Positions 47,901 through 60,365 of a stretch of DNA of 64,000 nt are shown in pieces. The translations under genes were made by a program, and so were the position numbers. The notes under the pieces are model-generated. The model made no database searches, had not been told where the DNA came from, and saw only the letters and a list, made by a program, of their open reading frames with translations. Source of the stretch: Tolypeutes matacus (taxonomy: Eukaryota > Chordata > Mammalia > Cingulata > Chlamyphoridae); the NCBI GenBank assembly GCA_026826555.1, contig JAKSZT010020697.1, positions 1,403,660 to 1,467,659 on the forward strand, in the 5' to 3' direction. Each line of letters begins with the position of its first letter. Position 1 is the first letter of the stretch.

Positions 47901-48880
47901 AATAAAACATCAATATTTATTGTGTAAAGATAGCGGAACATTCTCATCTGCTGGGAATATGTGTTCAAAGGAAAACAAAGAACACATATTTGCATAACAA
48001 TAAAAAACTGGCCTAAATAGTGTAAAAAAACCTGGCCAAGTTCATTATTTGGTGACACAAGCAAATTTAAAAACACTGACTTTAGTTATTAAATGTGCCC
48101 TTTGTCTATTTGATTAAGCAACCAAAAAGTACTTTACTTGCAAATTTAGGATAACATGCATGGTCCTGGTCATTAAGATTTTATCCAACAGGGAAAATGC
48201 TGGAATTTAACTTTCTGGAAATGCCAATACTAGTGCTTTCTTGCTAATAAAAGTAGAACACTTTTTGCCATTCAGTCATTCAAAATACATATCCCTATGG
48301 CTGCCTCTTCTCTAAGTAAATGCCTGATACTCTATCTCCCCAACCTCATCCCAGGAAATTGGCACCTTCCACAAATTCCTACAAGCAATGAGAAGTACAT
48401 ATACCAGAGAAAATATAACAAGAAAACATCTAGAGTACTAGATAAAAATTGAAGAGAAAATAAAAAAACTGTGCAGAAATTTGAGTTGCTAGAAATCTCC
48501 TGGGTCATTCTATAGATTAGTTTATTAGAATATTTGGAACAAATTCAAGTGGAATTAACTCTCCAAGACAGTTTTCTCCTCTACAACAATCCTTAGAAAT
48601 AAAAGACTTAGGTCTTTCCAAGAAAATTAGCAGAGAACAAAGTGTTATTTTAAAAAAACAAAAACAACCTCTAATGTGAAAAGAAAATCTTAAAGTGGAG
48701 AATTATTTGTAATCATCATATAAGGAAATCTATAGATAATGACAATAATATTTCATCCAAATGAAGTTAGAATTAACATGAGGTTCCCTTATCCTACCAC
48801 ATCAGCATATGACAGACTTATACTAGCTGTTAGAGACATAGAGACAGAAAGATAAGGGACTTGGAATAATACTGAAATTG
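47901..48880. other. Nothing recognised
   Basis: AT-rich DNA without a supportable gene. Confidence 0.4.
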
Positions 48881-48881
48881 A

Positions 48882-49343
48882 CATACTGTTTCAGTTTCCT
48901 AGGTCACTCAAAGCAATACCATGAAATGGGCTTAGTTGAAACAATGTGAATTTATTTGCTTATGATTAAAGTCTGGGAAAAATGTCCAAATAAAGAAACC
49001 ATCAAAGTTATACTTTCTTCCTGAAGACTAGCTACTGGAGATCCCTGGCTCCTCAGCCACACGGCAAGGCACGTAGCAGTTTTTTCTAGTCTCTCCCTTC
49101 TCTTCTAGATTTGGTTGCTTTCAGCTTCTTGCTTCTGTGGCTTTATCTCTCTTTCTTTCTATCTCTCTTTTTCTCATCTCTATCTCTCTCTGTATTCAAT
49201 CCATTTGTAAAGGACTCCAGTAAAAGGATTAAGACCCATTCTAAATAAGGTGTTTTACACCTTAACTGGAGTAGCCTTATAAAAAGGTTCTACTTACAAT
49301 GGGCTTTCATCCACAGGAATGGATTAAATTTAAGAACACATGC
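48882..49343 (-). mobile_element. LTR-like element, family V, with near-perfect duplication
   Basis: The element body is 48887-49338. On the plus strand it reads TGTTTCAGTTTCCTAGG at one end and TTTAAGAACA at the other, so it has TG...CA ends on either strand. Flanks are CATAC (48882-48886) and CATGC (49339-49343), 4 of 5 identical. It includes a (CT)-rich stretch at 49146-49190. I believe it reads on the minus strand because a 'gttaaggtgta'-type block lies there, and I recall a similar xenarthran LTR. That orientation is tentative. Confidence 0.6.
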
Positions 49344-49344
49344 C

Positions 49345-51640
49345 AATTCTGGAAAAGACAGGTAATAGTAGCTCAGTAGTTCTGAGTTGAGGTGCATGTT
49401 GTTCATCAAAGCCTTCATCTGGATGAGCTGGAGCCATAAAGATGTTCTATTTTGAAACACACTAGACAATTGTTTTCATGAGTAGCCACAACATGATGAT
49501 TTATATTTTGATCTGAGGATATGTCTTAATTTAATAAATTTATTCTCAGTTAGATAAAAACTCAACTTGGCTAGAACTTCAAACTGGTTCCTCAACTTTG
49601 TACATTTCCTCACATATATGAGGTTGAATATACCTCAATACCCACCTAACCTGGGAATTCAAATCACTTGTCTTCTTTGTGGTTATATTTCAAATAGTCC
49701 AAATCTTACTTCAGGCTTTCAATAACTTCCATACTCTTTTGCCTGATTCACTTGTTTATGTTTCTTATACTGAGACAGTATTTTTATTAATACATAAGCC
49801 AGATAGATGATAGATAGATTGATAGGTAGATAGATCACAAAATTAAAGAAAGCATATACAGAAGTCATTATCACCATTCCTGCAACTGGCTACAAGGCCA
49901 AAGTTGGTATTTATGAATTATTTTTTCTACTATTTTTCCAAGTTCTCTTCCCCTTAATTTCAATCCAATATCAAGTAAGTAATTTTTCCTACAATAAAGG
50001 AATTGCTACTTTTCCAACAGGGAACTTTTTCTACATCAAGTATTGAATGACTTTCAATGTTATTTCATAGCATGGCTTACCATAGGCCCATTTGACCATC
50101 TTATACTCCACATACAGTGAGTTTAATATGGGAACTTCTGGGTCATTAGGGCAATAGATAAAAGAGACACACAAATGTCCGTCTGAACTGGCTTAAGTTC
50201 TTTATCATGTGAAGGGCCTTGCTAAAAGATGGTAGTTTTTACGTTATCTAATAAATGCATTATGTCCAGTAGAACTAAATGTAATATGCATTAATCATAA
50301 AATTTAAGGGGTATATCTAAACCCTGTTCCTTTTTTATTGGTAAGTGGCAAAATATGTCAAAAATTTTCCTTGATTTGAAGAACTATGCCAAAAAGTCCC
50401 TAACTTCAAGATCTTCAGAAATTTTAATGAAAAGGTAGTTCATTTTCAAGAAATTTCTTTACAATAATGCATTTGATACTTCATTTTCATGCTATTCAGA
50501 TTTCACCAGCATGATGTTATCAGTGTGTGTATCAAACCATCATCATTTGGGATAGCTGATATGGTCAAGGTTTCTGTGGACTAAATTATGACTCAGCTCT
50601 AGAAAACAAATATAAACATAGGGCATATATGTCACCATCTTGTTTCCAGGTGAATGCAAAGAATTCCTGGTGTTTTCTGCTTATCTGAATAAGGCATACA
50701 TATTTATTTGATCAGATAATGCCTTTAACAGCCACGAAGCTGAAATTATATGCTCCAATGTATTCATTCAATTTTCGATAAGAATACATTGAAAATTGCA
50801 TCTCATGCTTCTATTGCTTCAAAACATTCAATAATCCATAGAAAGTTTCGCTCACAAACATCTATTGCTAAACTAGAAAAATAAATGTAAATACTATATT
50901 TATCTCCTGGAAAACCAACATGGGTTTGTTTTGCACCAAATCTCCCAATAGTAACAACAACAAGACTAGAAAAAAACATAAAATTCATGTGCTTAAAAGC
51001 ATTAGAGAATAAGAAGTAATTAAAGATTTCTGGGGCTGATATTTTGTAGAGAAGGGAAGCGAGAGAGCTAAGCCCTGCGTTTGTGGTCACTTTTCTTTAA
51101 AGCCATGTGTTAATTCCACATATGACAAATGAATGCCTGAAAATCTATATGAAACTTTCTATGAAACCTTTAATTTGGGGAACAACAAATAGAATTCATT
51201 TTCTACCAATGAGAAGAAGTTTTAAAAACCCAGGTTTTGGTTTGTGACCACATAAGGCTTTACTGAAGTAAGGGTAAATAGAAAATAAGTAATGCTCAAG
51301 GGATTTCAAACCCAGCTTGAATAATGTAATTCTCTTATTGAATTAAAGTTGGGATATTTATTTCCTCAAGGCTGGCTCCCAGTGAGAAACAAAATTAAAA
51401 TCATAAAGAGGATGAAATCACCAAAAATATTGAATTGCCTATACAAATTTTAAAATATATAATCTGGCAAGTAATGAAAACTAACAAAGCATAGAAGATA
51501 ACTTTTGATTAAACAGCAAGACCATTAGAAACATATGCATAGTTGATACAAATAAAAAAAAAAAAACACTATTTAAAACAAGTGTATTGTGTTCCAATAA
51601 TTAAAGCACAAAAATGGCTAACAAATTTACTGAAAGGAAT
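49345..51640. other. AT-rich DNA with a GATA-type microsatellite
   Basis: No gene seen. Bases 49801-49835 hold imperfect (GATA)n text. The minus-strand frame at 50803-51090 has no family resemblance. Confidence 0.45.
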
Positions 51641-51644
51641 TTGA

Positions 51645-52714
51645 AAATGAAAATATATAATGGTGGCAATTTAAAAGTATGTTGTTGGATTTAACAGCAC
51701 ATTGACATAGCTGAAGAGAAACTTAGTTAATTGGAAGAAAGTTTAAAAAAAATATGCAGACCTAAGCAGGGAGAAATAAAAAGAAGGACAATATAGAATG
51801 TATCATAAAATGACTTAGAGGGCACAGTGCAAAGCTCTAATATATAGTTAATTTGCCTACAATTCCATAAAGAGAAGATAAAGGTAATATGCAAAATATT
51901 TGAAGATATAATAGAAGAAACATTTTTTCAAATGTTAAAAGAAATCAAGCTGTAATTTCATGGGGCATTTTAAATATTGTGAACATAAAATTAAAAAAGG
52001 ATAAATTTTCAAAAAGGATAAATTAAAAAGATATTGCATAATAACCTACAAAAAAGGACAAAGATTGGATTTTAAGGACATATTGCATAAAAATAAATAA
52101 CAATAAAAGTAGATAAGCAATGAAAACAAGGTAAGCGAATGATATATTCACAGTGTAAAATGAATATAAATTACACTTTATTTATATATCAGCAAAACAT
52201 CTTTCAGAATTGAACATAAAATGTAAAGTTTTTTTTCTTTACTGACCAAAAAAAAAATTGAAAGAATTTGTGACAAAAAGACGTATACTATAGGGATCTC
52301 TAGAAGATGATCTTCAGGAAGAAGAAAAATTCATTCAATTGGACACAATGAAATACAGGAAAGAATCAAGAATAATGGAGAGAGGAAATGTGTGAATAAA
52401 CCTAATTGAATATTAATTATATACAATAATAATAAATACAAAACTAAGAGGAGATGCTAGATTTAAATACATATACATCATAAATTTTATTTTTAATATA
52501 AATGAGTTTATTAATCCTATTTAAAAAGGAACTCAATGGTATGAGCCATAAAAGAGAAACATCTTATATAACAGTATTAAAAAGTGAAAATATAATAACA
52601 GAAAATATAAAGCATAAATTCTAACCACAAGAAGGATATTATCATACTACAATAATATATTATAAAAAATAAACATCAAGGCAAGAAGTATTTCCAGAGA
52701 TAAAATGTTTACAA

Positions 52715-52719
<5 letters not shown>
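51645..52719 (+). mobile_element. Old L1 ORF1-region relic
   Basis: 'gacatagctgaagagaaact' and 'tagttaattggaagaaag' (51705-51745), followed by 'gaagatataatagaagaaac' at 51901, match the ORF1 coiled-coil and RRM zone of old L1 copies. The rest up to 52719 is compatible with old L1 but degenerate. Confidence 0.5.

Positions 52720-52766
<47 letters not shown>
52720..52766 (+). repeat. Uninterrupted A47 run
   Basis: Forty-seven consecutive A bases, much longer than any other A run in the window. It could be an expanded tail of the L1 relic before it, or an assembly artefact. Confidence 0.9.
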
Positions 52767-52767
<1 letters not shown>

Positions 52768-52909
52768 AACCATGTGACAAAAATATATAACCATTGTGAA
52801 TTGAACATATCTAAAAACATAGCCTCAAAATATTTTTTAAATCACTGAGCTAACATGACAAACAAATCAACAATAATAAAACAATAATAATGGGAGGTGG
52901 ATTTTTGTG

Positions 52910-53275
52910 TTTTTTTTTAATCATATATTTTTTATTTTTAAAGGTTTAGATTACATAAATGTTACATTAAAAATATAAGGAATTCACATATGCCCAACTC
53001 CCTTCCCCTCCCACACTTTCCCACATTAAAAACATCCTTCATTATTGTGGTACATTTGTTACAATTGATGAATCCATATTAAAACATTACTACTAAACAT
53101 GGACTACAGTTTACATTACAGTTTACACTCTGTCCTGCACAAATTTGTAGTTTATGACAAAATATATAATGGCTCCTATCCATCATTGCAATGTCATGCA
53201 GACAATTCCATTGCCACCAAAATGCCCCCATATTATACCTCTCCTCTCTCTCAGAGCCTCTGGTGGCCACTGCCT
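52910..53275 (-). mobile_element. L1 3' end of a related subfamily, antisense (copy H)
   Basis: T-rich start at 52911-52940, then a block order like that of copy D but diverged: 'ttagattacataaatgttac', 'acatccttcattattgtggt', 'catggactacagttt', 'gcctctggtggccactgcc'. It is cut at 53275 where the tail of copy D begins. Confidence 0.75.
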
Positions 53276-53306
<31 letters not shown>

Positions 53307-55985
53307 TAATTATTTTTAAAAATATTTTAAAAGATGCTTAGATTACATAAATGTTACACAAAAATTATATGGATTCCCATGTTCCCTACCTCCCACACCT
53401 CCCATAACATTCCACATGAACATCCTTCATTACTGTGGCACATCACCTACAATGGCTATACACATTCTGGGGCTTTGCCACTAAGCATGGACCATAGTTG
53501 ACATTGTAGACCACACACTCTCCCGCACAGTTCTGCATGGTATATGCTGATGTAAATGGCCTATATCTTTCATTGTAATGTCACTCAGGATAATTCCCAA
53601 GTCCCAAAAGAGCCCCTGTATTACAACTGCTTTTCCCTCTCCCTGCCCCAAAATGTCTAGTGCCTACTGGCTCCAACTCAATGTTGTATTTTCTTCATTT
53701 GCTTGAATCACAATGCATCTACAACAGAATACAAGTAAGTCCACTCTAGTCCACAGCTCTTCCCTAATCCTGAGGAGTCTGGGATGGTGATGACCACTCC
53801 ACCTCCAAGTGAGAGGGGGCTTATATCAATGGATGAGATGGATGGGATTATCCTGCCTGCAGCTGCAGACTCTCTCTATTCCCTGGGATGACCGTTGTCC
53901 ATCATCTCCTTCTCACCAGGTGACTTGGGTGAGTCCATTGAGTTGTTGAGTAGAAGTTGCAGCTCCACTGAGATTCCAGGCACAGCTGGCACATGGGCAG
54001 ACCAAAGGCTCCAGTCTCTGGAAGTACACCTACAAATTCCAGCATCACATATAGGTTTGAATAGAAAGGACTGATAGACCATTTGCAGGGAGGACTTATT
54101 TGAGTCCAACTCTGTCACTCTCAGGAGCACTGATTCCAAAGTATAGCCCACTGAAAAGGCATCAATCTCTGGAGCTATCCCCACTAATATAGGACCTGGG
54201 TGTCTCCAGAGCACTCAGGAGCCCCTCACTGTGGGGTGATATCCACTTTGGTGTTCTATGAGATCCTACTGAAGTGTGCATAAGCATTACCTCTGGGATG
54301 ATGTCCTGGATTTCTTTGAAGTCTCTTAGCCATATGAACTCATTTGTCTTTACCTTTTCCCCCTTTTATTCAAGGTCTTTTTCCAATCATATTGCCAGTT
54401 GGCACTTGGTATTAATCCCTCATTGCCAGGGAGGTTCACCCACAAGAGTCATATCCCATGCTGGGGGGAATGTAATGCATTCGTATGCTGAGTTTGGCTT
54501 AGAGAGAGGCCACATTTGAGCAACAAGGAGACTCTCAGCTGGCAACCCTTAGCACCCCATAACAGTAGGCTAAGTTTCAATTACAAGAGCAAAGACTTGT
54601 AAGGCTAGTCATCAATAACAAGAACCCATTAGTGGATCATCCTTCTTAGCCAGACACTGCCCCTGTACTCCGAGGACTGTTGCTGCTCCCTTGGAGAATG
54701 TGGCAGAGCTCTCCAGGCTGGGAATTCAGTATTCTCTCATTTATTGAGTGATTCTACACCCACTGTGACCATGCCCAATGCCTTGATCATTTGAACAATT
54801 TTATATAGTTTTCATGTATATTCAGGTGAACTTCCTCCCATGAAACCCCCATTGACACCCCCCCACCAATGATCCTCTCCTGCCCCCGTTGTAACCTTGC
54901 TGTGATCTAAACCTTCCCTGAAGATGAAGACCATATAATAGCCAAATACAATAAATAGGAAAATGAAATAATAATGATAAGTTTAAATGTAAGAGATAAA
55001 AGACACGGATACTTAAAAAGAAAAACACTAAAAATAAAAAAAATTAAATTAAAGGATTGGGATATTCAAAAAGTGGGAAAATTTTTTTAAAATTTTTAAA
55101 ATTTTAAACATTTTTCCTTTTATCACTACATTTTTGGGTGTCCAGTCTGTACCATGGCACCTTCCCCCTCTTACTCCCCAGTGTCTCCCAAATTTTCATT
55201 TAATTTTCAAAGAAGTTTTAGGTCACAGCAAAGTCACACAAAGAATACTAGAGGCTCTCATATACCCAACCTCCACCCCCTTCCCTCACCCCATATTTAA
55301 AAATTTTGTATGTGGATGGTAGCATTGTTATAACTGTTATACAGATAGTGAAACATAGCTACTAAACATTGTCAATGGTTTACAGTATAATTTACAATTT
55401 AGATGGTACAGTTTAGTAATTTTTGATAATATTTACCATGTCCTATGTCCATCACTGTAAGATAATGAAAAACATTTCCCTTGACCACTAAATACCCCGT
55501 GTTTGATCTTTTCTGTTCCTTCCTCCCCATCCCCCTGAGGCACATGACACCCCCCTGTCTTGACCGATTGGATGATAAGATTTGTAGTTACTTGCAACAA
55601 GAGTTCTTGACACTCTGATTGTCCTCCCCTACTAGGATCCACCATTGATCCTAAGAGACAGCCAGCTGTCTGTTTCTGGTTAAATCGGTCCCCCAAAGAA
55701 GGGAGTCCATCTCCTTTCTACTCACCATGTGGGTCTCCACTCCCCAACATAACACATTATTACAGGATGATCACTCACACACTTTCCAGAAGCCTACTCC
55801 AGATGCACCCCATCCTGAATGCCCCCCCAACTTACAACCTAAACCAGTGACACACTTTGTCTTATTGTCATAAGAGCATTCCCACTCCTGCACTTTCAAC
55901 CTCATACCCACAAATCCTGTGATAATGGGAGATTTTAGCACAGCTCTCAGTAACTGCAAAAGCATGCATATAAAATATTCATAAT
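53276..55985 (-). mobile_element. Long L1 3'UTR, antisense (copy D)
   Basis: Starts with a (TTTA)n tail at 53276-53307 and runs as the reverse of the copy A 3'UTR, through the block at 53880-54260 and the join at 55020-55140, to about 55560. It then continues about 400 bases (55565-55985) into a more diverged part. It shows that both halves of the long 3'UTR belong together. The shared reading frame is open at 53876-54214 on the minus strand. Confidence 0.85.
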
Positions 55986-56009
55986 GTTACAGAAAATTTA
56001 AAGAACATA

Positions 56010-56460
56010 ATTAGCAATTTTGACATATTAAAATAAGAGAATAATGCACTGAACAACTACATTCTTTTCAAGAGCACATAGAACATTTTCCAAAACTGAT
56101 CATATTCTAGGCCTTAGAGAAATTCTCAACAAATATCAAAGAATTACAATCATAAAGCATGCCTCAGAACAACAGAAGTATTACCCATACATTTTTTTAA
56201 TTGAAAATTCCCAAATGTTGGAAAATTTAAATATATTTCTAAATAAATCATAAAGTAATAGAAATCAGAAAGTATTTTAAGCTTAATGATAATGAAAGTA
56301 CAATGTATCAAAGCTTGTGAAATCAGCCAAAAGCTTGTGAAAGTCAGCCAAATCCTTACTTGGATGTAGTAGAAAATAATAAAGTATGAAAAATCAAAGC
56401 ACTAATAATCCATTAATGGAATTATTAAAATGACAGAAATGTTAAATCAAAGTAAGCAGT
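56010..56460 (+). mobile_element. Old L1 ORF2 endonuclease-region fragment
   Basis: The frame around 56065-56155 (FFKSTXTFSKTDHILGLR-like order, from 'ttttcaagagcacatagaac' and 'aaactgatcatattctagg') corresponds to the SKIDHML zone of ORF2 at 3730 in copy A. Later text to about 56350 follows in order. It is older than copy A. Confidence 0.65.
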
Positions 56461-56517
56461 GGGATGGAGGTGGTAAATTTAAGAGCAAGCCTGGTTTATG
56501 AATTAATCTGCATGATA

Positions 56518-56945
56518 TGTTTGATGGTTAATTTCATGCATCTACTTGGCTGTGTTTAGGTGTCCAGTATGATCAAGCAAGCACTGGCCTGATTGTTACC
56601 AGTAGGGTATTTTGTGTATTTAAATCATTAGTCATTATGATTGTATCTAGGCTGACTAAATCTCCAGTCAGTAAAGGAGATTGCCTTTAGTAATGTGAGA
56701 AGACTCATCCAATTAGTTGAAGGACTTAAAGGGATAATTGATGATTTCAACAGCCAGAAAGAGTTCCTATTTCTAATTCAGCCAGCCAGCTTCTGTTGGG
56801 GCATACATTGAAACCTTCATCAAAGTCCCAACTTGTAGCCTGCTCTACAGAACTCAGATTTCTCAAGCCTCATGGTCATCTGAACCAAATTCTAAAATAA
56901 ATATATCCTATTTGTTTGGTACATTATGCCATCAACAGCCAAAAG
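56518..56945 (+). mobile_element. LTR-like element, family Y copy 2
   Basis: 'gatggttaatttcatgcatc' and 'tacttggctgtgtttagg', then 'aagcaagcactggcctgatt', 'ccaattagttgaaggactta' and 'tctaaaataaatatatcc', share block order with 29091-29538 (reverse) and 62130-62565. Ends are not precisely defined. Confidence 0.6.
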
Positions 56946-56984
56946 TAGACAATTGCTAAACTACTGTCTCACTCAAAGGTGGCA

Positions 56985-57765
56985 GTCAAAGATTTAGGGG
57001 AAGAAAAATCTTCCCAATGGGCAGTATTTTGAGCAGTATATCAGGTTTTCCACTTCATATGCAATTATCATGAATTGTGAATCGCCACTGACTCATGGAA
57101 CATGTTAAAATCTTGATAAGTAATTAGATGGTTTGGACAGAAAAAAAATTGAAAAAAATATGGCAAAGCAGTCTGAAGGAGTGGTATGTGGGTGGCTCTT
57201 TCCAAATGAGAACCAAATGCAACAGAGATTGTTTTCCAGGTAAGTAAAAAGAGAATTCACAGCATAGCAGTCTCTCAAAAATATCAGAAAGATCTGTATT
57301 GTGGCTATCAATCACTTTATTCACCAATCATATTTGTGGACCTATTTACCAAATGACTACAATTGCAGAGATAAACACTATACATGGGCTCAATGAACAC
57401 CATAATCAACCTTTCACCAAGCCTGATCTGGTTACTGTCTTTCTGAATGTGCTTGAACCCCTAATATGGCATCATTGTCTTGGAAAACTACCCATTTACC
57501 TAGTGGTAGCTCACTTAATTGAAATCCCTCAGTTTGGAGTTGGCAATAACTTGTTTCCTTATATACTGGATATGTACTTTTCTTCTCTAACTGCAATCCA
57601 TTGTCCATTGCCCATCATATCCTGCTCATGATCATCTCTGATCTAGGGACACATTTTATGGTAAATAAAATAAAGAAAATTGCTCACCCCAAAAGAATTC
57701 ATTGGTATAACCATAGTCCACATCACCTAGAAACAATTGGGTGGATTTAATGTAATGGTACATAT
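56985..57765 (+). pseudogene. Retroviral pol remnant: RNase H then integrase
   Basis: A decayed endogenous retrovirus pol piece. GEEKSSQWA (56999) and ATDSW (about 57087) are RNase H-type blocks. An integrase follows: the frame at 57299-57631 contains HNQPFTKPDL in the zinc-finger/linker zone, and ISDLGTHFMV (57637) with IHWYNHSPHH (57697) marks the catalytic core. Order within this piece is normal (RNase H before integrase). Frequent stops and shifts make it non-functional. The family is uncertain, ERV1-like or ERVL-like. Confidence 0.7.
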
Positions 57766-57804
57766 TGCTAGCTAAGCAGGGCTGATCAGTATAGCCAAAC
57801 TACA

Positions 57805-58850
57805 ATGTCTTAACCAATCAGTCAAGTTTCTGGGAATTACCATTAAAGACATGGGGTCATGGCCATTAGAGATATTCCACAAATAGTACTAAATAAATTA
57901 CTATCCTTTCTATATTCTAGTTATTTAGAGATGGCACTGGTGCTAAGAGATTTAAAATGGGGATTTGCCTATGCAGTGCCATTGGAAGCCCATAATCCTA
58001 ATGCTCAGATGATTGCTGAAGTGTTTGCTATATGAACATATGCAGAATGGAGATTCTGGCAAAAGACTAATACCACCACCCTGTGATAAATACTGTAATT
58101 GGGTATTCAATGATTCACTGATGCATTGACCAGATGCAGATCATTTGAAACATAACTACTGGCAGGTCATTCATCTTTCATAGAAACACAACTCAGTGGC
58201 ATCACAAGTGCGCATTATGCCATGGATGTTATCAGAGGGTCCTATAAAAAATGATGAAGCAGCATAACAAAGTTCCTTCATAAAATGGAAATAGTATTAC
58301 AGAACATCCATGGCAGGTGACTCAGGAGAAGTATAGCATATTCATAAGCATAACATTCAGAACAAAATATAAATTCTGGCAGAGTTTTCTGCAACTGTTG
58401 CTAAGTGATATGAATCAATTATTCATTGCCTGCTGAAGAAAAACAAGATACCTGGTTTCTCAAAGGAAGTTCCCAAATTGAAGGATATGATTCAGTATGA
58501 AAATCTGCTGAATTTCACCCTCTGGATGGTAAAACCTTAGTCAAAGTAGCCAATGTTAAATCCACTCAAAAGGCAGATGTATGAGCAGCATAATTACCAA
58601 TGCAGGGAAGAGTTGGTTCTCACCCTCAAAGCAATGTTTGTGTATTTATAGATTCATGCATTGTGGCTCACAGCCTCATTATTTGGTCAGGCAAACAAGC
58701 CTTACTGAATGGACAGTCAATACATACAGCAAAAGAAAATATTGTTGTAGAAGGTTATATGGTTTTTCTAAGGGTAAATTAAAGTGGGTCATGTGGATCC
58801 CACCAAATAATCCAGGTATTGGATCAATAAAGGAATAGAATTCTTTTGGC
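57805..58850 (+). pseudogene. Retroviral pol remnant: RT thumb/connection then RNase H
   Basis: A second pol piece. NQSVKFLGITIKDMG (57810) and RDIPQIVLNKLLSF (57868) fit the end of the RT domain. WMLSEGPIKNDEAA and SFIKWK (58220-58290) fit the connection region. VFIDSCIVAHSLIIWSGK (58640) fits RNase H. Because this piece starts upstream (RT) of where the previous piece starts (RNase H), pol order across 56985-58850 is permuted. Stops and shifts are frequent. Confidence 0.65.
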
Positions 58851-59264
58851 CTAGGCTCTGGATATGGTTACTAGGATATATAAGATGAATGAAATACAAT
58901 GATGGGCAGAATACCATGCTCCACTAAGCCAACCAATGTTATTAATGTATAAGACCATGCTGAATATCAATCACAGAAAGCTACTTAAAATAACTTTAAG
59001 TAGGATTCCCCAAGGCCAAGAACTAACAGGGAGTGGGTATTTAGATTAAAAAGCACCATTAGCCACAATTTCTGGTGGCTTGAAATGGATATATCATGAA
59101 ATAGACTTTAATTCCACTTTGGCGGCATTTCTTCTGTTATCCAAGCCTCAAACGAAAGCATTATCATGCAACTGACATAATATATTGTATACTAATGTGC
59201 CCCTGTATATTATTTTTCTATTTTTTATGGGCACTATGTGGTAAAGAGGATTCTATGGGAAATA
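58851..59264. other. Unassigned DNA between pol remnant and nested LTRs
   Basis: This may be decayed retroviral sequence. I see no convincing motif. Confidence 0.35.
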
Positions 59265-60365
59265 GAGTTTGTATTAGTTAGCCAAAGGAGTCCTGATGCA
59301 AAATACCAGAAATTGATTGACTTTTATAAAGGGTATTTATTTGGGGTTGTATTAGTCAGCCAGAGGGGTGCTAATGTAAAATACCAAAAATGTGTTGGTC
59401 TTTATAAAGGGTATTTATTTGGGGTAGATGTCCACAGATACCAGGCCATAAAGCGTTAAGTTTCTTCTCACCAAAGTTCATTGCCACGTGTTGGAGCAAG
59501 ACAGCTGCTGGCGTTTGCCAGGGTTCAGGCTTCTGGGGTTCTTCTCTTCCTGGGACTGCGTTTCTCTCCAGGCTTAGCTCCTGTTTCCTCCACAAGGAAG
59601 GGCTTGCTTTTCTTCCCCTGGGGCCTTCTTTCCAACATCAAAACTGCTTCTCAAAAGACTGCTTCAACTGTCCTTTGCTTTTCCTTTTATATTCGATTCC
59701 CTACCCACCAAGGGGTGGGGCTCAATGCCCTAATCCTAACCTAATCGTGCCCAGATTAACAGATCAGTTTACAAGCATGATTCAATAATATTTTTGGAAT
59801 TCATAATTACATCAAACTGCCACAGGGGTAGAAGCTTACAATTACAGGGCCATACAGTGTAAGTTACTTCCCTCACAAAAGTCATGTGTTGGAGCAAGAT
59901 GGCTGCTGATGTCTGTGAGGGTTCAGGTTTCCTGGGTTCCTCTCTTCCCAGGGCTTGCTTGTCTATTCCCAGGACTGGTATTTCCACAAGGTCAGCTGTA
60001 GACTGAGGCCCTCTAGGCTTTGCCTTTCTCCACAAAAACAGCTGTAGACTATCAGGTGAATGGCTTTTCCCAGGGCTTCTCTCCTACCTTATGAAAAAGC
60101 TCCTCTGTATGCTTACTTCCCTGGGCTCCAGCATTAAAACTCCAGCATCAGAACACCAACTCAAAACTCCAACTAACTCTTCTGCTCTGCCATATAGTTT
60201 TATCTCTGAGTCCCCACCTACCAAGGGGCAAGGACTCAATGTCCTAATGATGTGGCCCAATCAAAACCCTAATCATAACTTAATCATACCCAGAGGAACA
60301 GACCAGTTTACAATTCCAATATCTATTTTTGGAATTCATAAATAATGTCAAACTGCTACAGAGTT
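59265..60365 (-). mobile_element. MaLR-like LTR (family X, copy G) with exact duplication, interrupted
   Basis: Body 59270-60360, split by the nested copy F (59348-59824). The plus strand starts TGTATTAGTTAGCC and ends AACTGCTACA. A perfect 5-bp duplication GAGTT stands at 59265-59269 and 60361-60365. Without the insert the LTR is about 605 bp, close to copies 1 and 3. Confidence 0.9.
59343..59829 (-). mobile_element. MaLR-like LTR (family X, copy F), nested in copy G
   Basis: Body 59348-59824 (477 bp), plus strand TGTATTAGTCAGCC to AACTGCCACA. An exact 5-bp duplication GGGGT stands at 59343-59347 and 59825-59829. Removing F plus one repeat restores the family sequence 'tatttatttggggtagaagc'. 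It is therefore younger than copy G. Confidence 0.92.

Noticed and set aside
50803..51090. 95-codon minus-strand frame
   Set aside because: No domain, no neighbouring gene structure, AT-rich chance frame.
53276..53307. Independent (TTTA)n microsatellite
   Set aside because: It is the A-rich tail of L1 copy D read in reverse.
58581..58838. Separate small gene
   Set aside because: It contains the RNase H block of the decayed retroviral pol and belongs to that remnant.
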